Positions 33,990-47,018 of a stretch of 64,000 nt of DNA are shown piece by piece. This DNA is from Cerrena zonata (taxonomy: Eukaryota > Basidiomycota > Agaricomycetes > Polyporales > Cerrenaceae). The stretch spans positions 744,001-808,000 of the forward strand of contig JASBNA010000003.1 of the NCBI GenBank assembly GCA_038087015.1, given 5' to 3'. Each line of letters starts with the position of its first letter. Within the stretch, counting starts at the first letter, position 1. The notes under the pieces were generated by a model, which did no database searches, was not told the origin of the DNA, and worked only from the letters and a program-made list of their open reading frames with translations. Made by a program: the position numbers and the translations under genes.

Positions 33990-36900
33990 ATGGATCCCAT
34001 CAATAACAGGGACAATCTCTTTTCTCGAGGCCCATCCCCGCCCCCCATGGTTCATCAGCAGTTCCAACCAAACCTTGCACATCTTGGCGAACCTCACGGT
34101 TCTCCTCAAGGCTCCATCCGTGATACTGCTCCTTCTTCGAGCACACATCTCGATTCTCTTTTTCACGGTCTAACCGCACCATCTCAACCCTCTCAGTCGA
34201 GTCCACAGCCGTCTCATGCTGGTAGCGTTCAGTATGCTAATGCGCAAGATGTCCCAATCTCTGGCCCGGCAACGCCTGCCTCAGTCACTGCCGGTTCAGT
34301 AGCATCTTCAGGCTCGGCGCCCTCTAACACTGCGGCCGATAAACAGAATGCATTGTTATCTATTCTAGGAGCAGTTGGATCTCCTACAACAAGTGTATCA
34401 AGTGTACAAAACCAAAGCGCTCCTGCGCCCCCTCAACAAATCCCAACTCCTCCAGGATCAGCACCACGATCTGGTCCATCTTCTGGAGAGAACCCAGGAA
34501 AGATGTTGTTGGAGCAGTTAATGGCCGGGTAAGTTCAAAATTCTTTTTGGGTCAGGCAGCGTTACTCTATGTGGATACGCGTACCCACTGCGTCGTACTT
34601 CGGACGTGCATGAGCCGCATTGCTATACGGTTCCCTCCTCGCCTCTACCATGTCCTTTCCCTATGTCTGAACTCGCTCTAATTGTGCTTTATCCCTTCTA
34701 TCCGTTATTGCCACGAAAATAGGCAGAAGTACGGCCCCGAACCGCAACCTGCGCCACAACAGCACCCTGGTCCTGGAGGACCTTCGCCAACTTATAGCCT
34801 GGCCCCTGCAGGAGAACCTCACTCGCAATTTGAAACTGAATCATACGCCGGTGACGCGTCTTACAACTCGCAAGATCATTCGCGAGACGTAGGACCTGGT
34901 TCTCAAACTACTCAACAACAACCGCCCTCACCTGCGCGCAGGTCTATGTTCGATTTCGTTTCTCCTTTCGATGCGTTGCAAGGTTCTAACTCTTCGCAAG
35001 CGAAGAGAAAACCTATTCCTCAGTCTCAATCGTCTCATACCACCATTTCCACTAGCATGACTAGCATGACTAGCATGGATGAACCCGCTTGGAATCCTTC
35101 TCTTGTTGATCCTAAACGAAAATCTGTAGAAAACCTAATGGACCAAATTACTCGGGGACAGGTTTCCCTTTCTCCTCCAAATCAGCCTCCAGTATCTATT
35201 AATGATCCGTATACACCCTCCGACGAGCCCGTACCTCCACCTGAACCTGTACAGACTGCCCAGCGAGCACCACGTCCGCTTCCGCCTCAGCCACAGGTGA
35301 CTGGTTCACCTCGAGCTTCTCCGCCGAAGATGCCTTCGCAACCAAGGCAACAACGACGAGGTGCTTCGGACTCTCCTGCAGGGCAGGCACCTGAATCCTC
35401 GAGTGTCTCGCAGAGGGAGAAAGAAAGCTCGCCTCTTCCGACTACTTACAACAGGAGGAAAGGAAGGGCTAGTCCCATGTACGTTCAACACCAACTTTGA
35501 TCGTGCATTATCACTGATGAGTTATTTCTGATAGTATTCACATGCAATCTTTGATCATTGATGTCAGTCGTCCGTTGGAAGAGGTACAAGCACCTAGGGA
35601 AGCTGTCAAATCGACAGCTATCGCCTTGGTACGGGTAGACTCTACCTTTCTGCCTGGTACAACAATTGGTGCTACACACTGGGTAGCTTACGCCATGACG
35701 AAAGGTATGTCTGATCGTTTCGAGTAGCTGTAGACTTTCTGATGAACTTGGTGTTAGGTCGAGTTCGTGTCATTTCTCGTTCAAGCGGAGATCGTACTCT
35801 TCTGCAACTTCCTCAAATGTTCCCGCCAACTGTTGCGGTTACTGACATGTCTGTTCACGGTAACAGGCTTGCTGGGGTAACTTCTGACGGTGGTTTCGTT
35901 GTTTGGGAGTTACCTGAAGTCATCCGTGATGACGTTCCGTAAGTAACCTCGTTCGATACGGTAGTATTTACTTACTCAGATCTCATCCAGAGGAACAATC
36001 ATGCTCTGCGTCCTACCCACTGCTGATATGGATCCCCTTCGTTCAGTGAAATGGCACCCCAGGGATTCTGACCTTGTCACAGTCACTTCCGACAATAATA
36101 TCTACATTATCAATATCGCAGATGCGGCTCATATCTTCGGCGGTCAGCCCATCAACCAATCTGAACTTCACCGTGTAGCGTCCGTTTGGTCTGTCTCTTC
36201 TGTATGTTATTCTTCTCTTCTCTTCTCTACCTACACCACTCTTATTCGCGTTTCCTATAGCCCATCGTTGCCTTTGACTATGACATCCCCCGTATGGCAA
36301 TTGGCACTATCTCTGAGGACTCGACTCTTACGATGTGGAACATGCGCGACAAGGCACCCCTTTGGTCAAACAAAATCAGAGGCGAGGACATGCCGTCGTC
36401 TCTCATGTTCCTTGAGAAGGGTGTTGTCATTGGTCGCAGAAACGGCACTGTTTTCCAGCTTTTGCCCATCATGCGCACGGACATTCATTCTACGATCAAA
36501 TTCGTCAATGGCGAACGTGAGGACAGTGAGATGTTCGGTCATGCAAACTACGACTCCAGGATCCAGACACTCTGGATCGCCAACAACAGACGGGACAGTA
36601 TGTTCGCTTTCAAGATTGACTTCACAATGCGTGACAATGGGCCTCGTGGCGAGGAACCACTTCTTCGGTCAGTCATGTGTGACCAAGTTGTCGAATTCAG
36701 TGGTCCAAAACCCACCATCCATTTCGTTATTCTGACCGCCGATGCCGATCCCACCGGCGAGGAAGCTACTGCTGCTTGCGTGGCCGCTAAGCTGCCTCCT
36801 GGCGAACTTGCGTTAGTCGCGTTCTCAGTCCACTCAAGTGGAGTAGACCAAATCCTTATTCGCAAGGAGTGGTATACTTCCGCCTTTGCTCGGGCTACGA

Positions 36901-38798
36901 CTAAGTTCCCCTGGAACATGTTCGGTCCCATCCCAAGTCCATCTGACAAGCGGATCGAGATGGTCATTCCACCTGGCCACAATGCGGTCCCTCATCCTGA
37001 GCCCAAGATTCCCCCATCTCTTCTTGCTCCAGTCCGTACCACCCTCAAGACACCTCCGTCTGAAGATGTCGAGAACGCAGAGGCTGGTCGAGACGAGGGT
37101 CGGGCAGAAGGAAAAGGAAAGGGTAAAGGCAAGAACGTCAACTGGAAAGACAAGGACGATAGCGGCCGTGAGAAGGATGCCAAGGGCAAGGCCGTCGATA
37201 CATCTGCTTCTGACTCAAATTTGGTGAAAGAGATTCGTAAAGTGGAGGAAAATATTCATACTCGAGTTGGGCGTCTGATATCCAAGGAACTGGACAAACA
37301 ACGTGGGTGGCTCTCTGCGTCTGTATTTGTTATAGTTTTTGTTGACGCGGCGCATCGACTATGTTTTGTTTAGATCAACGTCTCGAGGATGCTCGTGCGA
37401 ACGAGCAAGCCGCCGATTTCGTCCGCCAGGAGAAAATCCTCAAGCTCATCTCCACTGAGTTGACCAAGAACACCACACGCGTTGTCGAGATGGCCGTCAA
37501 GGCTGAAGTTCAAAACTCTGTCTTGCCTTCGCTCGAGAACATCACCAAGAACGAGGTGAAGTTTGCTCTCAACAACCAAGTTGCAAAGGGGTTGGGTGAA
37601 TCTATGAAGCAGGTGCGTCTAATCATGTATTGTTACCGCAATATGTAACTCACCCTACCGATATGACAGCACATTCCGGCCGAGATCGAGAGGATGTTGT
37701 TGCGTCCTGACGTTGCCAACCATATCGCACGCACGTTCTCTGCTACTGTGTCCCCAATCGTTGAGCGACAGGTAAAGGAGACTGTGACGAAGACTGTTCT
37801 CCCTGCGTACACTCAGCAATCAACTGCTATGCATCAAGATCTATCAAGGGAGATCCATAGCGAGATTCAAAATCTCAAGAAGGAGGTGATCTCCTGGCAA
37901 AGCGAGGCTCTTCACAAACAGGAGGTTAGATCATTAGATCTATGTTAGTTACGCCTCACTGACTTCTCTACCACAGCTTCTCATTCGTGATCTCGAGCAG
38001 TCTATTCGTTTGCTTACAGATCAGGTCAAGTATCTTAGCTTGTCAGCGTCATCCAACTCGAACAACATCCCCGCTCAACGTAGCTCTCCTGCCCCATCTG
38101 CAACTGGAAGTCTTGCGCAGTTACTTCGTCACCCAACAATGGGATCTGTCAATCAGCAGCCGCCTCCTTCCTATCAACCTGTTCACGGACCATATCCCCC
38201 ACCCCAGCAAACCCAACCCCCACTTCATGGTCCTTGGTTTACTTCTAACATTGCTGCTCCTCAAGCATCTCACCCCACAGCCCCTCCGCCGATCCACAAT
38301 CAGCCTATGTTGCGCACTCCGCCACAGAACCCGTCGGAGGAATGGGATGAGATGTATTTACAGGTTCTCCAAAACCCAGACAACCGACAGTTGCGTGAAC
38401 TTCTTGCACGTACGAGTCCCGACGTCGTCATGCCATTGAATGGCTCTGGCCCCCTGTCCCAAGCGGTCATTTTGACCTTGATTCATCGACTTGGTGCAAT
38501 CGTTGGCGAGACTTCTCCAGTAGAGGAAGCATTCAAATCGTCTCTGTGGTGGTTGCACCGATGCGCCACGGTAATCAACACCCGAGTAAGTGTTTTATCA
38601 ATACAGATGCTTCCCATTGTCTAATATATCTGGTAGGATCCTATCATTGCACCTTACATCAGCCGGGTGATACCCAACGTCCAGGCTTTGATCAATACCA
38701 CTAAGCAACGTCTCGCCATTCTTCCAGGTGGCGCTTCCCCCGATACTTCTCACATGTTATCCAGCATCCAAGAAATCCTCTCGCAAAAGCCCATGTAA
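33990..38798 (+). CDS. EDC4: Enhancer of mRNA decapping 4 homologue (EDC4/Ge-1/Varicose)
   Basis: P-body scaffold that brings Dcp2 and its activators together. From ATG 33990 (MDPINNRDNLFSRGPSPP) there is a long disordered Ser/Pro/Gln-rich region with short leucine motifs (HLDSLFHGLTAP, NALLSILGAVG, KMLLEQLMAG, MFDFVSPFDAL) that resemble decapping-factor docking sites. A WD40-like domain follows (about 35540-36900), including SVKWHPRDSDLVTVTSDNNI and TISEDSTLTMWNMRDKAPLW. Then come a Lys/Gly-rich linker, a long coiled coil (LVKEIRKVEENIHTRVGRLI onward), a Pro/Gln linker, and the C-terminal Ge-1 helical domain (LLARTSPDVVMPLNGSGPLS, SLWWLHRCATVIN). Stop at 38796-38798. The protein is well over 1,200 residues, as in animals and plants. 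Budding yeast lacks it. Confidence 0.9.
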
Positions 38799-39627
38799 AC
38801 CTCCCCTCGCAATCCTCCACTCGTTTTTCTTATCCGCTTTCCGTGTTTTGTGTTGCGCTGTGCTTGTTTGTTTGTGAACCACTTGTAGAAAACCCATTTC
38901 AGCTTTCATGCTACACATGCCATGCACGCCGGCTACGATGCTATGCCATGATGATCTTGACGACCTGGTGCTCGAGTTTATAGCCTTATACTAGTTACAA
39001 AAAAGTTGTATCGAGCTTCTCATGATGAATATGACTTCACGACTTATCTTCTTCATACATACCATACAGCTGTGCGTTGCTTGATTCCAAACCGGTCAAA
39101 ACTTTTTTCCATGTCTATAGCCATCATCTACTCTACCATGTTGATTCCCTTACACAAGATTATGATTACCAATTTGTGATGTGAAAGCCGGTGTCAACTT
39201 GCAAGTAGTAACGTATGGAAGTTTTCTATGCGTTACTTCGCTTTGTATCGATTTATTTCCTGTTACATTCAAATAATCATAACGAAGCAATATCACGCGA
39301 GCCCACACAATGCTTTCTTGTCGAGTACTCAAGTAGATGATTCGCCAATGGCAGCCAAGTCTACTACCTCCGCCGCCACGTGGCGTAAACCTCGGCAGCC
39401 TACTGCGTCCCAATGCGCGCTTTTGGTAACAGCGCCTTGCCACCGAACTCGCTGCAGGAACAGCGTCCTCGTTCCAAGCCCTCCATTCAACGACATTCAA
39501 CGACTCTCCAGCCGACTTAGCCCTCTATAACCTACGTCTTTTGCCCCTAAATCCTCCCTCCAATAAAACAAACTCATACTTTCCCGTACATCACAATCTC
39601 AAGTGACTTATAACCCTCTAACTCGAA
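38799..39627. other. Intergenic region
   Basis: 829 bp with the 3' flank of EDC4 and the promoter/leader of the Sft2-like gene. The part just before 39627 is C/T- and A-rich, as in basidiomycete leaders. No gene seen. Confidence 0.45.
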
Positions 39628-40530
39628 ATGGCTTCCAAAGGATGGTTCAATCTCGAAGCTGCTAGCGGCACTATCCCCGAAACACAATTCTTTGAAGGGG
39701 ATTCCGCGTTCAAGTTTCTGGGCTTGACCCGTATGCAGCGGTTGTATGGATTTGGAGGATGGTAAGTGATCCTTTCGTACGATGCTGCGCGTCACCCCTT
39801 TAGTACCATCCACTTCGCGTAGCTAAGAAACCTGGTGTTCTGATGTCTACGTTCTATCCAGTTTGGCAGTAGGTTTCATTCTGAGTATCCTAGGATCCGC
39901 ATTACTGTTCCTCGGGGAATTTACCACTTTCGCACGTATGTGTCTATCTATCCCCTGCGTGTGATCGCTCGAAAGTGTACTGGTCGGCTCACGCGATATT
40001 CATTTCCTTTCCCAGTGCTATTTGGATTTGGTACGGTCATCTCGTTAATAGGCACGGGGTTCCTTATTGGTGTATGTATTCGCCATTTTTGACTATCCGG
40101 GACCATGTGGAACTGATATCTTGCTTTCCAGTTCTTCAAGCAACTCAAATTGGTAATGATACCACCTTCAGATATTTGCATAATCATGAACGAACTAACG
40201 CGTTTCAATAGATGTTCAAGCCAGTCCGTATAATAGCCACCATCCTCTTCCTGGCCTCGATAGTTCTTATATTTGTTGGGGCTTTTGTTCTGAAAAGTGG
40301 GGTGCGTAATTTCGGTCTTGTCATCCACTACACCGCATCGTACTGACTGTGTTGTCATCACTAAATAGCTCTTGTGTATCAGTAAGTTGTACTTTCATTG
40401 TACGTGTGTAACTCATCTGACATCCGCTCTAGTTTTCGTTATCATCGAGTACCTTGCGTATACATGGTATACACTTTCATACATCCCATACGCACGATCT
40501 GCGGTCCTCAAAATCTTTGGCATGGCCTAG
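39628..40530 (+). CDS. SFT2: Sft2/Got1-family vesicle transport membrane protein
   Basis: A small tetraspanning Golgi protein that helps retrograde endosome-to-Golgi vesicle fusion. The start at 39628 gives [20 protein letters not shown], a cytosolic leader. Four hydrophobic segments follow: [60 protein letters not shown] and a last one containing [20 protein letters not shown]. The motif [18 protein letters not shown] between segments 2 and 3 is typical of Sft2. It ends [13 protein letters not shown], stop 40528-40530. About 165 residues from six exons. No signal peptide. Confidence 0.88.
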
Positions 40531-40910
40531 AGGATGACGGTCTCTTTTCTTTACACTATTGTCTGTGGTATCTTCCTCTGTGCCATTTTTGGAATGAAGT
40601 TTCAACTGTATCGTACATAAGTAATGCGTGTCCTATGTTGTTTTGGACGGTGTTCAATTATATTTATTGTTTGGCTGTCTTGTCTGGGTGTCATATCCAG
40701 GTCCGGGTATGGCGGAGTGACAAGCGAGATCATTCTACTGAATCTCGAGAAGCATATGAGAGTGAAACCATTGTTCACTTACAATGTATTTCCAATTCCA
40801 AGTTCCAGGATACAAATCACAATTGACACACTACAGATGACTTATCTTGTTCAGCAAGCAGGACATGCTACATTCGTTACCTAAGGTGAGTAAAGCATAT
40901 GTTTTAAACC
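40531..40910. other. Convergent 3' intergenic region
   Basis: 380 bp between the stops of the Sft2-like gene and the glyoxalase II gene. Probably the two 3' untranslated regions. No other feature seen. Confidence 0.4.
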
Positions 40911-42047
40911 TCACCCCCTGAAGTTATTCTTCTGTTCCCTCAAGATATCCATAACCTCGACATCGGATGAGCCACCAGTGGCCTTCCTAAACACATGCAG
41001 ATATGTTCGTCAGTCTCGCCGGGTAACAGATACATGACAGGTGACATGACAGATCACATCACCATTGCAGATGGCGATACTTACAAGATAGGCTCGGTGT
41101 TCAAACGCATGAATGGATTCCACTGTTTCTCGTCTCCTATAGTCGATGCACCTTCATCTGTTCTCCCATGACCTTCAATACCTTCCAACCGTTTGAGAGC
41201 AGGGTTCTCAGGGTCGACAGATTTTGCGAATTTGAGATTTCCAGCGGTGTATTCGTGTCCATCATATACGATGGTCTTGTCGGGCAGGGTACCGAGATAG
41301 TTGAGTGCTGCTACCATCTCGGAGCCAGTGCCTTCGAAGAACCGTCCACATCCAGCGATGAAGAGGGTGTCTCCAGTGAAGACACCTCCCGGGTGCGAAT
41401 CGTCCGAAGATGTAACATGGTAGCATATGGAATCTTGGGTATGACAAGGAGTAGCTAAACATCTACAACAGAAAGTATGACATCAGAAACGGGTCTCCAA
41501 GAGAGAGAAAAGGAAGCACGAGGTTACCTGATATTAATGGAAGAAACCTTAAATTCGTCCCTGTCTTTCACGAGGGCTGTCAAGGCAGGGCTTTTGTTGC
41601 TTCCACCGTATATGGGTATACCAGGGAATGTTTTCGCCTGTTACAGTGCGACGTCGCGATCATCAACTCGAGAAATGGTCGGATACCGGACGTGAAACAC
41701 AACGTACGAATTCCTAGGACATGAACATCAGGACGGATGATAGGGTGGCACTGTTGATCAGAACGAACCTGATTTCCCCCACTGTGATCATGGTGGTGGT
41801 GGGTGGTTATGCCCGCGATAATCTCGACACCCTCTCTCGCTGCAGCTTCTTGCACTTTGGGAACATCATACGGGTCAACTGCGGCTGCTTTCTTGGCAGC
41901 TTCGTCAATGAGAAGATATGCGTAGTTATCGCTTCGAACGAGAACGGGTACAACCTTCATATTGCGAGAGGCTGTGGTATGGAATAACCTAGGTGAGCGC
42001 AAGAGGGAGCTTGCTTGTGTGAATGCGAGACGGAAAGACATGCGCAT
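40911..42047 (-). CDS. GLO2: Hydroxyacylglutathione hydrolase (glyoxalase II)
   Basis: Metallo-beta-lactamase-fold thioesterase that hydrolyses S-lactoylglutathione to lactate and glutathione, the second step of methylglyoxal detoxification. The metal-binding block is ITTHHHHDHSGGN; later exons give CLATPCHTQDSICYHV, GVFTGDTLFIAGCGRFFEGT with the bridging Asp, and TIVYDGHEYTAGNLKFA. The C-terminus is RLNTEPILKATGGSSD and a short tail, stop at 40911-40913. The first Met (42047) begins MRMSFRLAFTQASSLLRSPR, a basic, hydroxyl-rich mitochondrial presequence. The internal Met in TASRNMKVVPVLV gives a cytosolic form. Five short introns. Confidence 0.93.
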
Positions 42048-42426
42048 GTGAGAGCAGCATGACTGAGCAGGAGGAGTTATGATGCAAGAGGAGAATCTAA
42101 TCTTATCACAATATTATAAACCCGGAATCTCGATCGCATTCAATTACAATCGATCAGGGTCTTGTCTGCGCGCGGGCAGTGTCAGTCTGGATCAGGACGC
42201 CATCCATATCGCCTCAAGTTACCATCATCCTCCCAACAATCGTTTACATAGCTTGCCTGCCCACGATGAGCCCTGGATTCTTCCTTCTTCCTCCCCTTCT
42301 TCTTCTGCTTTCGTCTATAATTTCAGAATAGCTCCCTTCTCTCGTTTTTTAATTTATACCTTCATATTCCAGCAAATCCGAGCCCGGGATTTGGCCTAGC
42401 GCTGTTAAATCCCAGTTACATGTCAG
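42048..42426. promoter_or_regulatory. Divergent intergenic region
   Basis: 379 bp between the glyoxalase II start and the membrane-protein start. C/T-rich towards the right end, as expected for a leader. No specific site identified. Confidence 0.35.
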
Positions 42427-43488
42427 ATGCCCGCTTATACTCAAATGCAGCGTCGCGAGGTAAGTGGGCTGTGTATGCGCGGCTACACTGCACCTCTAAT
42501 GGTGACACTTAGGAGTCTGAATTTAACCGCTCCCATTCGCACCCATGTCATATCCCATTCTGCAGCGAGCCTTTCACTTCCTCTAAAACACCCGTGCCTC
42601 GTATGTCCTTAGTGTGTACGACTATGGACTTTATCTTGACCGAAATTATTTTTAGAGTCTACTCCGCCGAGCTCACTCACTTCTCCACCTTTGGGGACCG
42701 ATAATCCTTCTTCCACCTCTTCGAACTTAGGAATGGATACCTCACCACCACCACCACCACCACCAACACCATCATCATCAACGGCCATTGCCTCAACGAC
42801 CTCTGGAGCAGTACCACAGTCTACTGAAACCACTGAAACCAATACGGAAGTATCGGCCATCAACTCAACTACCTTCTCGTCGAGCGAAACTTCAGACACT
42901 CTCTCAAGTTTGAGCACACCGCTAGAATCGACATTGCAACCCACTTCCCCATTCCAATCTACACCCTTTACGGCTGCTCCAGAAGCAGCAACATCCTTTC
43001 CGTCGGAAACACAGTCAAATAATGACCCAGGCGCAGGTGCAACGAAATCACGAACAAATACTGGTGCAATAGCTGGTGGTGTGATAGGCGGTTTTATCCT
43101 CCTGACTCTTCTCGTCGTTGGGTTCATATTCTGGAGAAGGCGACAACGACGAATCCGAGTGGCACCCTCCGCTGAATTCATGCATCACAACCGTTATGTC
43201 TCCTCACCCGATAACAATTTCATCAACGGCGCCACAAGCCCTCCACTGATGCGCGATAATTCCTTGGAGGAAGACAGTCCACCGCCGGCGTTCACAAAGG
43301 GAAATTTCAGTGACCCTGTTTACGAAAAGCTCAATGATGCAGCGAGGCAAAGGGAAGAGCTGTACGGCTCGCCGTATCGGGACGAACATGGCGGTGGTGA
43401 TATATCCGATCATGACCGCAGGCATTCTACGATGACGATGAGCGGTATAAGCGGTCCAAGTAGACCAATGACGGTGTATGCGGCGTAA
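42427..43488 (+). CDS. Single-pass membrane protein with Ser/Thr-rich region
   Basis: Three exons (42427-42459, 42513-42600, 42656-43488) give 317 residues starting MPAYTQMQRREESEFNRSHS. The first half is rich in Ser, Thr and Pro and is suited to O-mannosylation. A Gly-rich transmembrane helix (GAIAGGVIGGFILLTLLVVG, about residues 180-203) is followed by a basic stop-transfer RRRQRRIRV and a cytosolic tail ending SRPMTVYAA. This architecture recurs in many fungal cell-surface proteins (Mid2/Wsc-like sensors), but I see no Cys-rich WSC domain. No cleavable signal peptide is visible at the chosen start, so the true 5' exon may lie further upstream. Function unknown. Confidence 0.7.
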
Positions 43489-43939
43489 CATATTGTGATA
43501 GCTGTTCTCCGTGTTAGAGTGTATTATGGTATGCCCATCGTAACATCTTGGTCTCCCTCAGTTGGAAACTCACCTGTTCATCGTTGTGTTACAGATGATC
43601 TTTGGTGTGGGTGATCAGTGTTGCTGAGATTTACTTATCCCATGGATGATATACTGCCCGCTATTCTTAGTAGCGATTGTCTTCGAAACTTCTACTGTAC
43701 GTATAGCAATTACCTGCACTTTTCATATCGCGATTTTTCCATTTAGCTTGTTTCATGGACATTTTGCGTGATAGGCTGTAAAACAACATAAGGTAAATAT
43801 CAATTAAAGAGACCGGGTGGCATCTAACTATACATAGCGAAAATCCAATACAACTGAGATATCAAACCAAAAAAATGCAAACACATCCGACACCTCGGGA
43901 TTAAATCCTAACCACTACCAAGACGCTCAGTTGGTGTGA
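43489..43939. other. Convergent 3' intergenic region
   Basis: 451 bp between stops of the membrane protein and the SRP receptor gene. A/T-rich, probably both 3' untranslated regions. Nothing else seen. Confidence 0.4.
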
Positions 43940-46781
43940 TTAGTCTGCCAGGATCGCCTGAACAACATTCGAAACTCGCAGTTGACGAAGATCGGTATAC
44001 GTCTGCATGATAGGGCCAGGTGGAAATACGGGACAGTTCATCAGTCGACCACTTAATCAAGAGGGGGAGGAGCATACCTGTCCACAACCAACAAAGATGA
44101 TGGGCTGACCAGTGACATATGTCATTGAAAGCGCAGCTCCCACCTACGAACCAAAAGTAAGTTCAGTTAGCAATCAGCGAAAAAGCGCATCAGACAAATT
44201 GGTATTTGAGATTAATGTGTTGACAGATGAGATGATGTTGACATGCTGTCAACTCCTTCCGAAGGAAGTTCAAAAGAAAACACAGCTTACCTTATCATCG
44301 ACAGTGTCCCATTTAGTCACCAGCATACCATCAATACCACGTTCTTTACCATTTCCTCCAGAGGCTGAAGAGAAATCGCGAAGGGCACGGTCGAACTTGG
44401 TCAATTGGTCGACTGCTTCGTTGCCCACAAGGGCTTCACCAACAAAGATGATCTTGTCAGGGTTGTTGGTAGCAACGAGCTACAAGGCAACAAAACCAGA
44501 ATAAAATAAGCGAAGTAGGGTTGTGAGAATGATAGGACGTACCTTAGCAAGGGCTCTCATCAAGGGCTGCAAAAATGAGATGGGACCCATGGTAATTAGG
44601 ATAGAATCATTTACACTGACAATGGGAACTTTACCTCATTATCTTGCATACGTCCGGCAGTGTCGATGAGAACAACATCGAAATCGTTATCTCGACCTGG
44701 ACACATATTAGTTTCTACTGACATAGAAGTCAAGACATTTCATACCGTATGCGATAGCTTCCTTGGCGATGCCAGCGGCATCTTTACCGTAACCTTTTTC
44801 ATACAACTCGACCCTGCCTTTACTATCCGTTGCGCCGTTTACACCCAACATGCTCAAATTACGAACGTGAACACGCAGTTGCTCTACAGCACCACTCCTG
44901 TTAACCGACATTCAATGAAAGTTCAAAACCTGGGATAATGTGATGAAGTCTAACCTGAAGGTATCGCATGCTGCAATCAAAACGCGCAAGCCATTCTGAA
45001 TGAGCCAGAAGCAAACCTTGGACAAGTTTGTACTCTTGCCCACACCATTGACGCCAACGAAAGTGATGCTGTAAGGCATACGTTGTTGTGTCGAAGGCAA
45101 CGGCGTTGACAGCTTCGTTCTGATGGAAAGAAGCAGGTCGGTGGATGTTTTGGGTGTCAATATTCTCGTTATGCTATTTGAAAGTGCAGCACGGACGGCA
45201 GCATTGGTCGCTGTAAAATCATAAAAGTATGCAGTTCAGTTTCGAGCATCGTGTTAGACAGATATAATCATACTTTGGAAACCACCGACTTTCTTGCCGA
45301 CTAGGCTTTCACCTACACCTTCACATACTTTCTCCGAGATTTCTTTGGCTACGTTCTTCTTCATGAGATGTTGCTTCATGCCTTCCAGAACAGGTTTCAA
45401 GTCCTCCTCAGTGAGAACTTTTGACCCAGTAATACGAGCGAAAAGGGAACCAAGTGCTCCTAGCGATCCTGAAGGAGCTGGCTTTGATGCTTGTGATGAG
45501 TTCAACGCCTTGCTGATCATATCATCTGCAACACTATTTTTCGTTCCGAATTCCCAATCTTTGACCTCGTACATTCCATCCTGTGTTCGAATCCCTAAAG
45601 AAGTTTCGTCCACAAGAGAGTTCAGATCGGGCGCTGCGTTAACAGCATCGCCAGGCTTCTCGTAACTGAAATCAAGAGAGGCCATGTCGGATTCTGTCGG
45701 TGCTTCATTACCCCACTTGCGCTGGGTCTTGGATTTGGTCTTACGTTTGGCCGGGGTGTCGGAACTGCCAGAAGTGCGTGTTGGTTAAACTTAGCAAAGG
45801 TGATTGACTTTGATCGACTCACTCGGAACCAGGAAGACTATCTCTCCCACTTCCAATATCCGACCTCCCTGACCCACGTCGACCACCCCTAGCACCTCTA
45901 CCCCTCAGACGGTTCTTGAGTGCTTGTACATTCCTAGCAATTTGTTCTTCATCCACAGAGGCTTCAACAGATTCCGAAGGGACTGCAATTTTACCCCTGA
46001 GTTTGACAACTCGTGTGACAGAAACGGATGCGAGTGAACTTACTGAGGCTCATATCATCAGTGGGAGGGCTAGGCTCCACTGCCATCTGTGTAGGTTTGA
46101 AACGTGTCCTGCGATCCTTGAGAAAGTATGAGAATTTAATGGGTACAGCAGGAATGACGGAGCAGGTACCTGGGTTGCTTTGCTTTCTAGGCCGTGGAGT
46201 ATTTTATTGAAAACAGCATCCCAGTTCTCGAAGGCTTTAGAAAAGTCCCATGTTGCAGCAGTTTCTCCAACGGTAGAAAGTATCTTTCCTTTGCTAGCCG
46301 CATGCAACGAAGCAATAAACGTAGCGAGGAATGGTTCGAAGAGCTTGACAAAGATAGACTTCAAAGTGGCCAGCAGTTCGTCAATGTAAGTCAATTGCAA
46401 TATCCTCTGATATGCAACCTATATATTCTATGTCAATATTGATACAATACATAACTGGCAAATGGAGCGAATTGACACTTCACTGCAAAGCAGAGCATGA
46501 CGGACGCACCACAAAGATAAGTTCAAGGTCATTCACAAACGTCCATTTGACTGCGTATCCATCCTTCTCATACTTGTCCTCCGCCGTACGACCCTCGATC
46601 AAGGCTTCTCGAATCAAAGAATTGACCGGTGACGATGACGAGGCTGTTGCTTGAGCTGCTGCAGGTGTGAAAGACCGCGACCAGAGAACTATTCCTCCTG
46701 CAATGATCGGAGTCAGTGAAGACGACGAGTTTGGACCGCTGATCACTGACCCTTGTGGGAGATGGAACAATGATCTAACAT
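43940..46781 (-). CDS. SRP101: Signal recognition particle receptor subunit alpha
   Basis: ER-membrane-docked GTPase that receives SRP-ribosome complexes. The start at 46781 gives MLDHCSISHKGGIVLWSRSF once a short intron (in 46687-46751) is removed. The SRX longin domain follows, ending before FLATFIASLHAASKGKI. A charged, disordered linker (about 45700-46070) leads to the NG domain: GTPase P-loop GVNGVGKSTNLSKV, RVLIAACDTFRSGAVEQLR, VVLIDTAGRMQDNEPLMR, MLVTKWDTVDDKVGAALS and FVGCGQTYTDLRQLRV. It ends VVQAILAD at 43940. Around ten introns. Length about 650 residues, normal for fungi. Confidence 0.93.
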
Positions 46782-47018
46782 TTATTCTCTGTGTGGTCGT
46801 AGAATGTAGCAAACAAGAGAGGTAGAACTATTGTAGAAGAGAGTAATCGGACGAGTTGCGGCAAAGTGACTGTCACTGCGGCAAGTGTGGCTGAGCCTGA
46901 TCATGGCTTGATGATGACTCAAGATCGCTTACGTACGGGGTTTGCCGACGTCATGGAGTTGTTCAAAACTGAATGGTCACGGTAGCCTTTCGCCTTTTCT
47001 TCCCTTATTACAGTCATA

